A model generated the notes under the pieces. It did no database searches and was not told the DNA's origin. It saw nothing but the letters and a program-made list of their open reading frames with translations. This document shows positions 7,220-15,540 of a stretch of DNA of 18,066 nucleotides, one piece after another. Source of the DNA: Novosphingobium sp. (GTDB lineage Bacteria > Pseudomonadota > Alphaproteobacteria > Sphingomonadales > Sphingomonadaceae); assembly GCA_020853995.1 (NCBI GenBank), contig JADYXV010000318.1:1-18066 (forward strand), written 5' to 3'. Positions within the stretch are counted from its first letter, which is position 1; each line of letters starts with the position of its first letter. The position numbers were made by a program, and so were the translations under genes.

Positions 7220-8479
7220 TCAATCGGCCTTTATTTCGCCGCGCGCCCGTGCTGCCCGGCCATAAACCAGTTCAAACAGGGGCGTTGCCATCAGCGTGGT
7301 AACGATGGCCATCAGTACCAGAATGGCGAAGAGCGCCGGACCGATAATGCCGCGTGAAAGGCCGATGTTGATAATGATGAGTTCCATGAGACCCCGCGCG
7401 TTCATCAGTGCGCCGATGCCCATTGAAGTTGCATGGTCCTGACCGGATAGCCGCGCGGCGACATAGCACGCGCCTCCTTTGGCGAGGATCGAGGCGGCAA
7501 GGATTGCCAGGGTGACCATCACCAGAGACGCGCTGCCAAGCACTTGCAACTGGGTGTTGAGGCCCGAGAACGTGAAGAACATCGGCAGCAGGAAAACGAC
7601 GGTAAACGGCTCCAGGCGTGAGCGCAGGTCTTCGGCAAACTTTCCGCGCGGCATGGCTGTGCCCAGCAAAAAACCGCCGAACACGGCATGAATCCCGGCA
7701 GCATCCATTGCCCAGGCGCTGAGCAGGAACAGGATCAGCACAATAGCCAGAACCCCGCCATCCGTGCCGCCGTTGCGATCAGCCATCGTAGCCAGCCGTT
7801 TAAGCTGCGACGGGGCAATCCAGATCATGACGATGGCAAATGCCAAACCCCCACCAATCGCCCGGATAGCAGTGCCTGCACCATCCCCCAGACTGGCAAG
7901 GACCAAGGCAATTACGGCCCATGCCCCTGCATCGCCGATTGCGCCTGCGGAAAGTGACAGCAGCCCCAATCGCGTGCCGGAAATGCCGCGTTCGTGAATG
8001 ATGCGGGCCAGCATGGGAAAAGCTGTGATGGCAATGGCCGAGCCGAGAAAGAGCGCGGCCTGACCCGCAGAGACATCGGGTGAAAACAGGCCGGGTTGCG
8101 TTATAAGCCACGGGATCATCAGTGCTGCGACAGCGAAGGGGGCAATCATGCCGCCGATGGATACCGCTGCAGAGCTACGCGCATGCAAACGAAATTCGGC
8201 GCGATCAAACGTCAGCCCGACAATGAACATGTACAGCCCGACACCCAATTGGGCACCGACATAGAGCACCTTGCGCGATTCTGCCGGAAACAGCGAGGCC
8301 TCGATCCCGGGGAGAAGCATGCCCAGCAAGGACGGCCCAAGCACGATCCCGGCTATCATTTCGCCCACCACTTGCGGTTGGCCCGTGAACCGTTGGGCAA
8401 ACCAGCCGACAATACGGCACGTTGCCAGAATTGCCGCCATTTGCAGAAAAAACAGGACGCTGGCTTGGGCCGCGGTCAT
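7220..8479 (-). CDS. CPA2-type cation/proton antiporter
   Basis: The product (419 residues) has about 12-13 membrane segments and the core motifs of monovalent cation:proton antiporter-2 proteins: a GEMIAGIVLGPSLLG-type loop near 39-53, AITAFPMLARI at 150-160, and a final hydrophobic repeat containing MELIIINIGLSRGIIG. It would exchange Na+ or K+ for H+ across the inner membrane. The ion-binding motif reads AIGDAGAW (180-187): Asp183 is kept, but the preceding residue, Asp or Asn in most relatives, is Gly182. The length is that of the membrane domain alone, without TrkA-N or UspA extensions. ATG at 8479 is chosen because it follows the sugar permease stop codon by two bases; a longer frame to 8545 would overlap that gene by 64 bases. 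It is last in the glucan operon, perhaps supporting proton or ion balance during proton-coupled sugar import. Confidence 0.85.
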   Translation of the reverse strand: MTAAQASVLFFLQMAAILATCRIVGWFAQRFTGQPQVVGEMIAGIVLGPSLLGMLLPGIEASLFPAESRKVLYVGAQLGVGLYMFIVGLTFDRAEFRLHARSSAAVSIGGMIAPFAVAALMIPWLITQPGLFSPDVSAGQAALFLGSAIAITAFPMLARIIHERGISGTRLGLLSLSAGAIGDAGAWAVIALVLASLGDGAGTAIRAIGGGLAFAIVMIWIAPSQLKRLATMADRNGGTDGGVLAIVLILFLLSAWAMDAAGIHAVFGGFLLGTAMPRGKFAEDLRSRLEPFTVVFLLPMFFTFSGLNTQLQVLGSASLVMVTLAILAASILAKGGACYVAARLSGQDHATSMGIGALMNARGLMELIIINIGLSRGIIGPALFAILVLMAIVTTLMATPLFELVYGRAARARGEIKAD

Positions 8480-8481
8480 GC

Positions 8482-9780
8482 CTAGGCTGGAACAGTGTTC
8501 GGCTTTGCTGCGAATATCCCGAACGCAGCGATGATCGCATAACAAATGGCGGGCAGGATGAAGGCAATGGCAAGGCTGCCCGATATATCAGCCAGTGTTC
8601 CGGTTAGCGGTGGAATTACCGCGCCGCCCACAATTGCCACGCAGATCACGCCCGAACCATCGGCCGTGCGCGGTCCCAAGCCTTCGCAGGCAAGGCTGAA
8701 TATAGTGGGGAACATGATGGAATTCATCAAGCCGATCAGCAGCAGTGCATAGCCAGCGACGGCACCGCTGGTATTGGTGGAAAGGATGATGAGGGCGATG
8801 GCGCCAATCGCATTGGCCGTCAGCACTTTTGCCGGGCTGAAAATACGCAACAAGCCCGAGCCGAGAAACCGCCCGACCAGCGCGCCACCCCAGTATAGCG
8901 GGATCAGCTTGCCTGCCGACTGTTCGTCAATGCCCAGCACGGAAGATTGCATCAGGTAATTGACGATGAACGAGCCAATCGCAACTTCTGCGCCGACATA
9001 CAGGAAGATGCATGCCGCACCGAAGCCAAAGCGCTTCTGCTTCAGCAAATCGAAGCTGCTGATGATCGATCCGCCGCTGTGCCGCTCACCTTTCAGGCGG
9101 TTGCGGTTGAACCACACGACAGCGGCCACCACGGCCAATGCAGCAGCAAGGCCAAGATAGGCCATCACTACGACGCGGGTGCCTTCAACGCGGTAGGCGT
9201 CAAGTGCGGCGCCTGACAGTTGCGCGGCTGACACATCGGCAAGGCCACCAAGGATCAGGATTGAGCCGACATAAGGGAAGATCGTCGTGCCGAGAGAATT
9301 GAACGCTTGGGCAAAGGTCAACCGGCTGCTGGTGGTGTTGGCAGGGCCGAGCAGCGAGATCAGCGGGTTGGCCACCACTTGTACCACCGTGATCCCGGCT
9401 GCGAGCACGAACAGCGCCATCAGGAACACCGCGAATGTCGCGCTGGCCGATGCCGGGACGAACAGCAGGCAGCCGCCCATCATTGCCAGCAGCCCGACCA
9501 CTGCGCTGCGCATATAGCCCAGCTTTTTGACCAGCGCTGCACCGGGAATCGAGATGGCGAAATAGGCGGCAAAGAACGCTGACTGAACCAGCATGGCTTG
9601 CGTGTAATTGAGCGTGAACAGCTCTTTCAGTTTCGGGATGATCACATCGTTTAAGGATGTGATCCCGCCGAAAATGAAGAACAGCGCAAAGACAAACACT
9701 TGCAGGCCTGGCGCATCAATCGCCGTACCATTCGCATCCCCTGCGGCTGAATCGCCCAACTGGCTTGGTGCAAGCGCCAT
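8482..9780 (-). CDS. FucP/GluP-family sugar:H+ symporter (MFS)
   Basis: This 432-residue protein matches the fucose/glucose-galactose permease family: a cytoplasmic tail of about 25 residues, then FALFFIFGGITSLNDVIIPKLK, with the Asn-Asp pair typical of FucP relatives, then AAYFAISIPGAALVKKLGY and VVQVVANPLISLLGP. Twelve membrane helices are expected. It would import a monosaccharide together with protons across the inner membrane; in this context glucose released by the upstream GH3 enzyme is the likely substrate. The ATG at 9780 has GGGGAA (9787-9792 on the plus strand as TTCCCC) six bases upstream. It lies 18 bases after the GH3 stop and two bases before the antiporter start, so the three genes are probably co-transcribed. 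Confidence 0.9.
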   Translation of the reverse strand: MALAPSQLGDSAAGDANGTAIDAPGLQVFVFALFFIFGGITSLNDVIIPKLKELFTLNYTQAMLVQSAFFAAYFAISIPGAALVKKLGYMRSAVVGLLAMMGGCLLFVPASASATFAVFLMALFVLAAGITVVQVVANPLISLLGPANTTSSRLTFAQAFNSLGTTIFPYVGSILILGGLADVSAAQLSGAALDAYRVEGTRVVVMAYLGLAAALAVVAAVVWFNRNRLKGERHSGGSIISSFDLLKQKRFGFGAACIFLYVGAEVAIGSFIVNYLMQSSVLGIDEQSAGKLIPLYWGGALVGRFLGSGLLRIFSPAKVLTANAIGAIALIILSTNTSGAVAGYALLLIGLMNSIMFPTIFSLACEGLGPRTADGSGVICVAIVGGAVIPPLTGTLADISGSLAIAFILPAICYAIIAAFGIFAAKPNTVPA

Positions 9781-9798
9781 GCTATCTTCCCCGATTTT

Positions 9799-12249
9799 TT
9801 ATTTTTGGTGGATTGGTGGACAAGGGATGCTGATCCCGGAAGATTCAACTTTGGCATTGCGCAAGGTTGCCGTGAATCCGGCGGGTGCGGTAAGGCGCAG
9901 CGGCGCACCGACGGCTGCCAGATTCGCCCCCGCATCATGGAAGCACCGCAGCGGAATGCGCATCTGCGTGGTCGTGCCGACAGGCGCGGCCCGTACCAAA
10001 TCACCAATATCCAATGTTGCATCCCCGAACGACACTTTGACGGGTCCTACCACCGTACGATCGATCCGCCAATCGAGCAGCAGAACAAATCCGCCATCGA
10101 GTTGGCGCATGAGGTTGACGGGCGACCCTTCGATGGAAAGGACGCCATCGGCATTCCAAGTGAACTGGCGCGCGTCTTCCTGGGCAGAAAGATCAACTGA
10201 CCGCACCGTGATGGCGCCATCCATGCCCAGATGCCAGGGTGCCGGCACATTGCCGCGGACGAAAAAGTTGTCGGTGCTAGCCGCTGCTGCCAGATCCATG
10301 CGCGGATCTTCATTCAGCTTGGGCGCTTTGGCGGAGCGGGCGTAGCTGATCCCGTATCCTGCCGGAAAAGCGGGCTTTACCACGGGCGATTGCGCATCGT
10401 CTGGCCATGTAAACGGCAGTTTTCCGGTAAAGTCACGCAGCGGTTTGCCATTGGCGCGCGCCACCAGCACATCAGCCACGCCAGCGCCCTGGGTGCCCGG
10501 CAACCAGGCGGCGACAAATGCATCGGACTGGTTGATCAGCTTGTTGGCAAACATCGGACGGCCCGACAGGAACACGGTGACGATCTTTGTTCCTTGCGCC
10601 TTGAGGCGGGCAATAAGGTCTTCTTCTTCGGCCGTTGCCCGAAACGCGATGTCGGGTACGTCGCCCTGAAATTCGGCATAAGGCCGCTCGCCCAGAACAA
10701 CGAATGCAACATCAGGCTTGGTGGCAAACGTACCATCGTTTGAGACTGCGGCTTTGCCGCCAGCTGCCACAACCTGCGTGGCGATGGCTTGGCCGATTGT
10801 CTGACCATTGGGGAAATCGGCCGCGGTCGTGTCGGTCCCCTGCCATGTGATTGTCCAGCCACCCGCCTGCATCGCCATGTTATCAGCGCCGACGCCTGTG
10901 ACCAGAACGTTCGCGCCGGGACGCAACGGCAAAACGCCACCGTCATTCTTCAGCAGCACCAATGATTTGGCGACGGCTTCGCGGGCCAGTGCAAGGTGAT
11001 GGGCTGCGCCGACCATGGCATGGTTGCTGCGTTGGACAGGCTTTGCATCCAGCATGCCAAGCTTCAGTTTTACCCGCAAAATCCGTCTGACAGCATCATC
11101 AATCCGTGCAGCCGGGATCACGCCTTCGCGCGCTTCACGCAAGGTGTTGGCGAACAGCAGTTTCCAGCTGTCGGGGGCCATGAACAGATCCAGTCCTGCG
11201 TTGATCGCCGCCGGGCAATCGGTAACCGTGCAGCCAGGGATCTGGCCGTGGCCGTTCCAATCGCCGACCACCAGTCCGGCAAAGCCCATGCGGTCTTTGA
11301 GGACGTCTATCAGCAGGGACTTGTTGCCGTGATTTTTCGCCCCGTTCCATGTTGAGAAGCTGGCCATGACGGTCAAGGCACCAGCGTTGATCGCTGCCGG
11401 ATAGCCCATGGCGTGCTTGGCTATCAGTTCGCTCTCGGAGATTTTCGCATCGCCCTGATCCTTGCCATCAGCCGTGCCGCCATCAGCGAGAAAGTGCTTG
11501 GCCGTGGCGGCAACCCGGCTGCCATTAACCGGCTTGCCTGCCACCAGCTTGCCTTGCAGTCCTATAACCATTGCCTTGCCATAAGCGGCAACCAGCGCAG
11601 GATCAGCTGCATAGCCTTCATAGCTGCGGCCCCAGCGCAGATCCTGCGGAACGGCGAGCGTTGGCGCAAAGGTCCAGTCAATTCCGGTTCCGGCAATTTC
11701 GGCGGCGGTCGCCGCGCCGATCCGTTGGATCAAGGCAGGGTCACGCGCTGCGCCAAGGCCAATGTTGTGTGGAAATATTGTGGCGCCCGGCAGGTTCGAA
11801 TGGCCATGCACGGCGTCAACCCCGAACAGGACGGGTATGCCTGCGCCAGATTTGCGCGAGGCGTCGTGAAAAGCTGATACCAGCTTGTCCCACGTTGCTG
11901 CATTGGCGCGTTCATCACCATAGGGGCCGCTGTTGCCGCCTGCCAGAATGGAGCCCAGCGGATATTGCACAAGGTCTTCGGGCGTTATTGCCGAAGTATC
12001 GGCCTGGATCAGCTGGCCGACTTTCTGTTCCAGCGTCATGCGCGCGATGATTGCGCTGATCCGCGCTTCATCTTTCGGCGTTGAAAACGAGGATGGGCTT
12101 TTTGCCGCAGGCCACAACGCGGGGTTCGCAGTCGCGTCGGGGGCGGTTGGCATCGTCGCTGCAATGGAAGGCCGGGGCTGTTCTGCCCGGCTTATTGCCG
12201 TCCCGCTGCAGGTCAGCATGACCGCAGCCATCCACGCAGATTTGCGCAT
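9799..12249 (-). CDS. GH3 exo-beta-glucosidase, ExoP-type
   Basis: The product (816 residues) is a glycoside hydrolase family 3 enzyme with the order signal peptide, (beta/alpha)8 domain, alpha/beta sandwich and C-terminal ExoP-like beta domain (about 640-816). Visible landmarks are GVDAVHGHSN (143-152), KHFLADGGT (251-259) and the nucleophile Asp330 in VVGDWNG. The likely acid/base glutamate is in GERPYAEFQGD, residues 520-530. Such enzymes release glucose from beta-1,3/1,4-oligoglucosides in the periplasm or outside the cell. ATG at 12249 is preferred over TTG at 12261 because GGGAG lies five bases upstream, and it gives a plausible signal peptide (MRKSAWMAAVMLTCSGTAIS). The cysteine at residue 14, in LTCSG, could be a weak lipobox, but no strong call is possible. 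Its neighbours GH16 and FucP-type permease fit stepwise degradation of a beta-glucan. A preceding gap of 96 bases suggests its own promoter. Confidence 0.93.
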   Translation of the reverse strand: MRKSAWMAAVMLTCSGTAISRAEQPRPSIAATMPTAPDATANPALWPAAKSPSSFSTPKDEARISAIIARMTLEQKVGQLIQADTSAITPEDLVQYPLGSILAGGNSGPYGDERANAATWDKLVSAFHDASRKSGAGIPVLFGVDAVHGHSNLPGATIFPHNIGLGAARDPALIQRIGAATAAEIAGTGIDWTFAPTLAVPQDLRWGRSYEGYAADPALVAAYGKAMVIGLQGKLVAGKPVNGSRVAATAKHFLADGGTADGKDQGDAKISESELIAKHAMGYPAAINAGALTVMASFSTWNGAKNHGNKSLLIDVLKDRMGFAGLVVGDWNGHGQIPGCTVTDCPAAINAGLDLFMAPDSWKLLFANTLREAREGVIPAARIDDAVRRILRVKLKLGMLDAKPVQRSNHAMVGAAHHLALAREAVAKSLVLLKNDGGVLPLRPGANVLVTGVGADNMAMQAGGWTITWQGTDTTAADFPNGQTIGQAIATQVVAAGGKAAVSNDGTFATKPDVAFVVLGERPYAEFQGDVPDIAFRATAEEEDLIARLKAQGTKIVTVFLSGRPMFANKLINQSDAFVAAWLPGTQGAGVADVLVARANGKPLRDFTGKLPFTWPDDAQSPVVKPAFPAGYGISYARSAKAPKLNEDPRMDLAAAASTDNFFVRGNVPAPWHLGMDGAITVRSVDLSAQEDARQFTWNADGVLSIEGSPVNLMRQLDGGFVLLLDWRIDRTVVGPVKVSFGDATLDIGDLVRAAPVGTTTQMRIPLRCFHDAGANLAAVGAPLRLTAPAGFTATLRNAKVESSGISIPCPPIHQK

Positions 12250-12270
12250 CGAATCTCCCAACTTCTAATT

Positions 12271-12284
12271 TTTGAACGTTATCA
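12271..12284 (-). promoter_or_regulatory. Candidate LacI-family operator before the GH3 gene
   Basis: On the minus strand the site reads TGATAACGTTCAAA: a central AACGTT with one intact half of the TGATAACGTTATCA-type palindrome commonly bound by LacI-family regulators. It lies 22 bases upstream of the GH3 ATG and next to -10-like GATAAT (12284-12289). The second half-site is poor, so this is a candidate only. The regulator encoded at 13520-14578 would be the natural binder. Confidence 0.35.
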
Positions 12285-12310
12285 TTATCGAATGACACGC
12301 TCCCTGCAAG

Positions 12311-12330
12311 AAATCAAGCGATCTCGATTT
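12311..12330 (-). terminator. Hairpin between the MFS and GH3 genes
   Basis: On the minus strand AAATCGAG-ATCG-CTTGATTT forms an eight-pair stem (one G-T wobble) with a four-base loop, 16 bases after the MFS stop codon. It is followed by CTTGC, not a T-run. It could be a weak terminator or an mRNA end/stability element separating the two halves of the glucan locus. Confidence 0.3.
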
Positions 12331-12345
12331 GTGGCTGGCCGATGG

Positions 12346-13530
12346 TTAATGGCGGCGCGCGGGCACCAGCAAGGCGGCTGCACCGAACGCGAGGAGCGCC
12401 AGAAGAACAAATAGCCCGCGATAGCCAAGGGTGGGGATCATGATGATCGTCAATCCCGGCATGATCAAGGAAGGCACCGTGTTGGTCAGATTGAATATGC
12501 CCAGGTCCCTGCCGAGCCGGTTGCCGCGCGGCAGTACGCGCAAGGTCTGGGCAGAGTGCAGCGCCAGAAACACACTGCTGCACAAATTGAACACCGCATA
12601 ACCGGCAATCGCGATCAGCGGGCTGAGGGTTGCCCCCATCAGCAGCAATGCCGTGGCGGCAATGGCCGCGGCGATACGCAATGGCAGTAGCGGTTTGCCA
12701 TGCCGGTCAGCCCAGGCGCCGACGAAAAGTGTCAACGGCACAGCGGCAGCGAGCATGCCGCCGAAGATGCGAGCGGTTGTGGCATCATTGAACGAGGGAT
12801 CGAGCGATCTGAGCCACAAGTAGAGATAGGCAAAGAGGGTGGCTTCCGACACTTGCACCATGAGCCGCGCCAGCCACATGCGCGACAGAACCGCGCGGTC
12901 TGGCAGATCCGCCTGCGCGGAAGGAGCGTCTTGTCCCGTGCTTGTGGTCTGCACGGTTGCGCCAAACAGCAGCAGCGGGGCAACGCAGCAGATCTGGAGC
13001 AGCGCCACTATCATCAGGCGCACTTCCGGCCCTGCGAACCCCGGAATGGTAATCAAGGCCCCCGTCAGCGCCCCTGCTGCGGGAGCGAATGCCATCAATC
13101 CGCCAAGCTTGCCTTTTTGGGCGTCCGGGACGCAATCCCCGGCCCATGCAGACAATGGGCCGATCATCATGTTGAGCGCCAGTTGCCAACACACCAGCAA
13201 CGCGATGTGTTGACCAAAACTGGTGATCTGTGTGGTTAGCAGCAGCAGTCCGGTTGAAAGCACCAGCCCGGCGGCGACCCATATGCGCCTGTTTCCGGTC
13301 AGGTCACTTACCCACCCGAATGCGATGTTGCCGATGCTCGCTGCAATCGCACCGGCAAATGTAATGGAACCGATCCAGGTTACCGCCAGTGCATTCTGCC
13401 CCGGCATTGCGGTAAGTGTTTCAATTCTGACCGGTAGCAGGATTGTCAGAAACGGGATGTAGGCAATGGCCGATCCGGCCCATGCCAGCGCATAGAGGAA
13501 CAGGAAGCGCGAGGGGGGGCTAACCCGCAT
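12346..13530 (-). CDS. MFS transporter, predicted sugar/oligosaccharide permease
   Basis: The 394-residue protein has the hydrophobic pattern of a 12-helix major facilitator. The loop GWVSDLTGNRR between helices 2 and 3 matches the family signature G-x-x-x-D-x-x-G-x-R-R, and a similar GAWADRHGK is found in the second half. It would sit in the inner membrane. Its place between a LacI regulator and glucan hydrolases suggests import of glucose or a beta-glucooligosaccharide; substrate cannot be read from sequence. The ATG at 13530 overlaps the 3' end of the LacI gene by 11 bases and precedes the well-formed start of helix 1, while the open frame upstream of it (to 13605) lies fully inside the LacI gene. 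No strong Shine-Dalgarno sequence is seen, so translation is probably coupled to that of LacI. Confidence 0.85.
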   Translation of the reverse strand: MRVSPPSRFLFLYALAWAGSAIAYIPFLTILLPVRIETLTAMPGQNALAVTWIGSITFAGAIAASIGNIAFGWVSDLTGNRRIWVAAGLVLSTGLLLLTTQITSFGQHIALLVCWQLALNMMIGPLSAWAGDCVPDAQKGKLGGLMAFAPAAGALTGALITIPGFAGPEVRLMIVALLQICCVAPLLLFGATVQTTSTGQDAPSAQADLPDRAVLSRMWLARLMVQVSEATLFAYLYLWLRSLDPSFNDATTARIFGGMLAAAVPLTLFVGAWADRHGKPLLPLRIAAAIAATALLLMGATLSPLIAIAGYAVFNLCSSVFLALHSAQTLRVLPRGNRLGRDLGIFNLTNTVPSLIMPGLTIIMIPTLGYRGLFVLLALLAFGAAALLVPARRH

Positions 13531-14578
13531 TGCGCGGCGCAGCGGTGGACTCGCGCACCACGAGACTTGCCGGAACAACCACCGGCACTGGCGCAGGCAG
13601 TTCACCGCGCTGGGCTGAAATCAGAAGTTCAACAGCGCGGGCGGTGATTTCAGCAACGGGCTGGTCAATGGCGGTAAGGGGTGGGCGGGTAAAGCGCACG
13701 AGAGGTGTATTATCGAAGCAGACCAATGACAGATCGGCCGGAATGGATAACCCCAGGGCATGTGCGACTTCGATAGTGGCAAGCGCCATTTGATCGTTGC
13801 TCACAATTATCGCCGTAGGCTTTTCAGGATGCGTCAGCAGCGCACGTGCAGCCAGCTCGCCCGAGGCGTAACTGAAATCGCCCACTGCGAGCAGGCCTTC
13901 GGTAGTCAACCCTGCCTCATCCATCGTAGCGCGCCAGCCATCGACGCGCCAGCTTGAGAGCTGATAATCGGCAGGCCCTGCGATAAAACCGATGCTGCGA
14001 TGGCCAAGGCCGAGCAGGTGCCGTGTAGCCTGCTGCGCCGCGCCTTCGTCATCCATCGTCAGCGGAATGCCGCCCCCGTCACTGCGCGAGCCGATGCGTG
14101 CAAACGGGATCTGGCGATGCGTCAGGAGGCCGGTGATCAGAGGGTTATCAGAGTGAGGTGGCGTCAGGATGACGCCATCGGGTTGCAAAGCGGCTATGGC
14201 GGCGGCCAGTTCGCGCTCTACATGGTCATTGTGTGTATCGACCAGTTCGATGATCAGGCGGTATCCATGTTCGGCGCAACTGAGCATGCCGCCAAGCAAC
14301 ATCTGGTCAACCCAGTCGGTCCCTTGCCGTGCGCGCCAGTCTGCAATCGTGCGGTCCCGGTCATTCAATGCCAGAATGATATAGGAACGCGATCCACTCA
14401 TTCTTTGGGCGGCGATTGAAGGGACATAGCCCAATTTATCAATAGCCGCCTGTACCCGGACCTTCATTTCAGGCCGGACGCTGGTTTCATTATTGATTAC
14501 GCGGCTGACCGTTTGCAGCGATACACCAGCCTCGGCCGCAACATGCTTGATCGTAACCGCCTGCTTACGCCGCGCCAT
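13520..14578 (-). CDS. LacI-family transcriptional regulator
   Basis: This 352-residue protein has the full LacI/GalR architecture. Residues 9-30 (TIKHVAAEAGVSLQTVSRVINN) form the helix-turn-helix, residues 50-62 (GYVPSIAAQRMSG) the hinge helix, and the rest a periplasmic-binding-protein-like effector domain. Members bind palindromic operators and respond to sugars or sugar phosphates. It is embedded between the GH16 and MFS genes, eight bases after the first and overlapping the second, so it probably controls the locus it is part of; a cognate-looking site is at 12271-12284. The effector is likely glucose or a glucan-derived oligosaccharide, but this is inferred from the neighbours only. Whether it represses or activates is not visible. 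Confidence 0.93.
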   Translation of the reverse strand: MARRKQAVTIKHVAAEAGVSLQTVSRVINNETSVRPEMKVRVQAAIDKLGYVPSIAAQRMSGSRSYIILALNDRDRTIADWRARQGTDWVDQMLLGGMLSCAEHGYRLIIELVDTHNDHVERELAAAIAALQPDGVILTPPHSDNPLITGLLTHRQIPFARIGSRSDGGGIPLTMDDEGAAQQATRHLLGLGHRSIGFIAGPADYQLSSWRVDGWRATMDEAGLTTEGLLAVGDFSYASGELAARALLTHPEKPTAIIVSNDQMALATIEVAHALGLSIPADLSLVCFDNTPLVRFTRPPLTAIDQPVAEITARAVELLISAQRGELPAPVPVVVPASLVVRESTAAPRNAG

Positions 14579-14586
14579 TTCCGGAT

Positions 14587-15540
14587 TCAGTCCCCACTTG
14601 CTTCACAGCGCGCAGTGCTAGCCGGATCATCGGCGCATTGCCAGACATGAACCCAATCAACTGCCATCTGTTTGGGAAAGCCCTTGTGGTTAACCCCGCC
14701 TTTGTTGCGTTCTTCGGGCAGGCGGCCGCCCACAGCGAGGTTCAACACCAGATGGAAACGTTGATCGAACGGTGCGCCTGCCGTTGCCGAACCCTTGGTG
14801 AACCAGTCGTCGGGGCGCTGGGTTTGAAAAGGCGTGCCATCGATCAACCACGTGATGGCTTGCGGGCTCCATTCCACGGCATAAGTGTGGAAGCCATCCA
14901 GCGCCCCTTGCATCGCAGTAGTGGCACCGCGATGCTGGTTGGCTGGCCAGACCCCGCCAAAATGCAGCGTGCCCAGTATGCCCTGTTCCCGTCCGGCGGG
15001 GCAACCGGGCTCGCCTGTCGTGCAGGGCTCACCCAGATTGACAGCCTCCATAATGTCGATTTCGCCCGATGCGGCCCACGCACCATAGCGATTGTCTTCG
15101 GGCAGCATCCATATGGCTGGCCACATCCCCTGGCCTTGCGGCAGGCGTGCTCGCACTTCGATGCGGCCATAACGCCACGCGGCTTTGCCTTGTGTTGCCA
15201 GCCTTGCCGATGTGAACGCGCGTGTTGCTTGCCCTTGTTTGTCAGGGGTTGTGCGTTGGTCTGCGGGGAATGCAGGGCCTGTAAACCGCTCGCGCCGTGC
15301 CGTGATCAACAGCATGCCATCTTTGACCGCAGCGTTGGCTGGCCGGTCTGTATAGCATTGCCGTTCGGCGTTGCCGCCACCCCAGCAATCATTGGCAAGG
15401 GTCCAATTCCGGGGATCGATTGCGCTACCGTTGAATTCATCTGCCCAAACCAGCGACCACCCTTGCCCCGGCGCAACTGGCGGGGATGGTTGCGGTGGAG
15501 CCGCAGCCGTAGCGGCCAGCACCAGCAGAGCCCCGTTCAT
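14587..15540 (-). CDS. GH16 endo-beta-1,3(4)-glucanase (laminarinase-like)
   Basis: The 317-residue product is a single-domain glycoside hydrolase family 16 protein. The catalytic motif GEIDIME is at residues 159-165, with Glu160 as nucleophile, Asp162 as helper and Glu165 as acid/base. The Met-containing form and the sequence WPAIWMLPEDNRYGAWAASG just before it are typical of bacterial laminarinases. LNLAVGGRLPE (267-277) is the usual C-terminal strand. The N-terminal hydrophobic stretch (GALLVLAATAAA) is a short signal peptide lacking a basic residue, followed by a Pro-rich linker, so export is likely. The ATG at 15540 overlaps the halogenase stop codon (ATGA), and the alternative TTG at 15567 would add RRARSESC, giving a more usual basic n-region. 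It should cut the glucan internally, supplying substrate for the GH3 enzyme. Activity on mixed-linkage glucan is possible too. Confidence 0.92.
   Translation of the reverse strand: MNGALLVLAATAAAPPQPSPPVAPGQGWSLVWADEFNGSAIDPRNWTLANDCWGGGNAERQCYTDRPANAAVKDGMLLITARRERFTGPAFPADQRTTPDKQGQATRAFTSARLATQGKAAWRYGRIEVRARLPQGQGMWPAIWMLPEDNRYGAWAASGEIDIMEAVNLGEPCTTGEPGCPAGREQGILGTLHFGGVWPANQHRGATTAMQGALDGFHTYAVEWSPQAITWLIDGTPFQTQRPDDWFTKGSATAGAPFDQRFHLVLNLAVGGRLPEERNKGGVNHKGFPKQMAVDWVHVWQCADDPASTARCEASGD

Noticed and set aside
8480..8545. Longer antiporter N-terminus starting at 8545
   Set aside because: It would overlap the sugar permease gene by 64 bases and adds a Cys/Arg-rich stretch unlike the family; the ATG at 8479 fits the operon spacing.
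9608..10345. Plus-strand open frame of 245 codons opposite the sugar permease and GH3 genes
   Set aside because: It spans the junction of two well-supported minus-strand genes and its composition is shadow-like.
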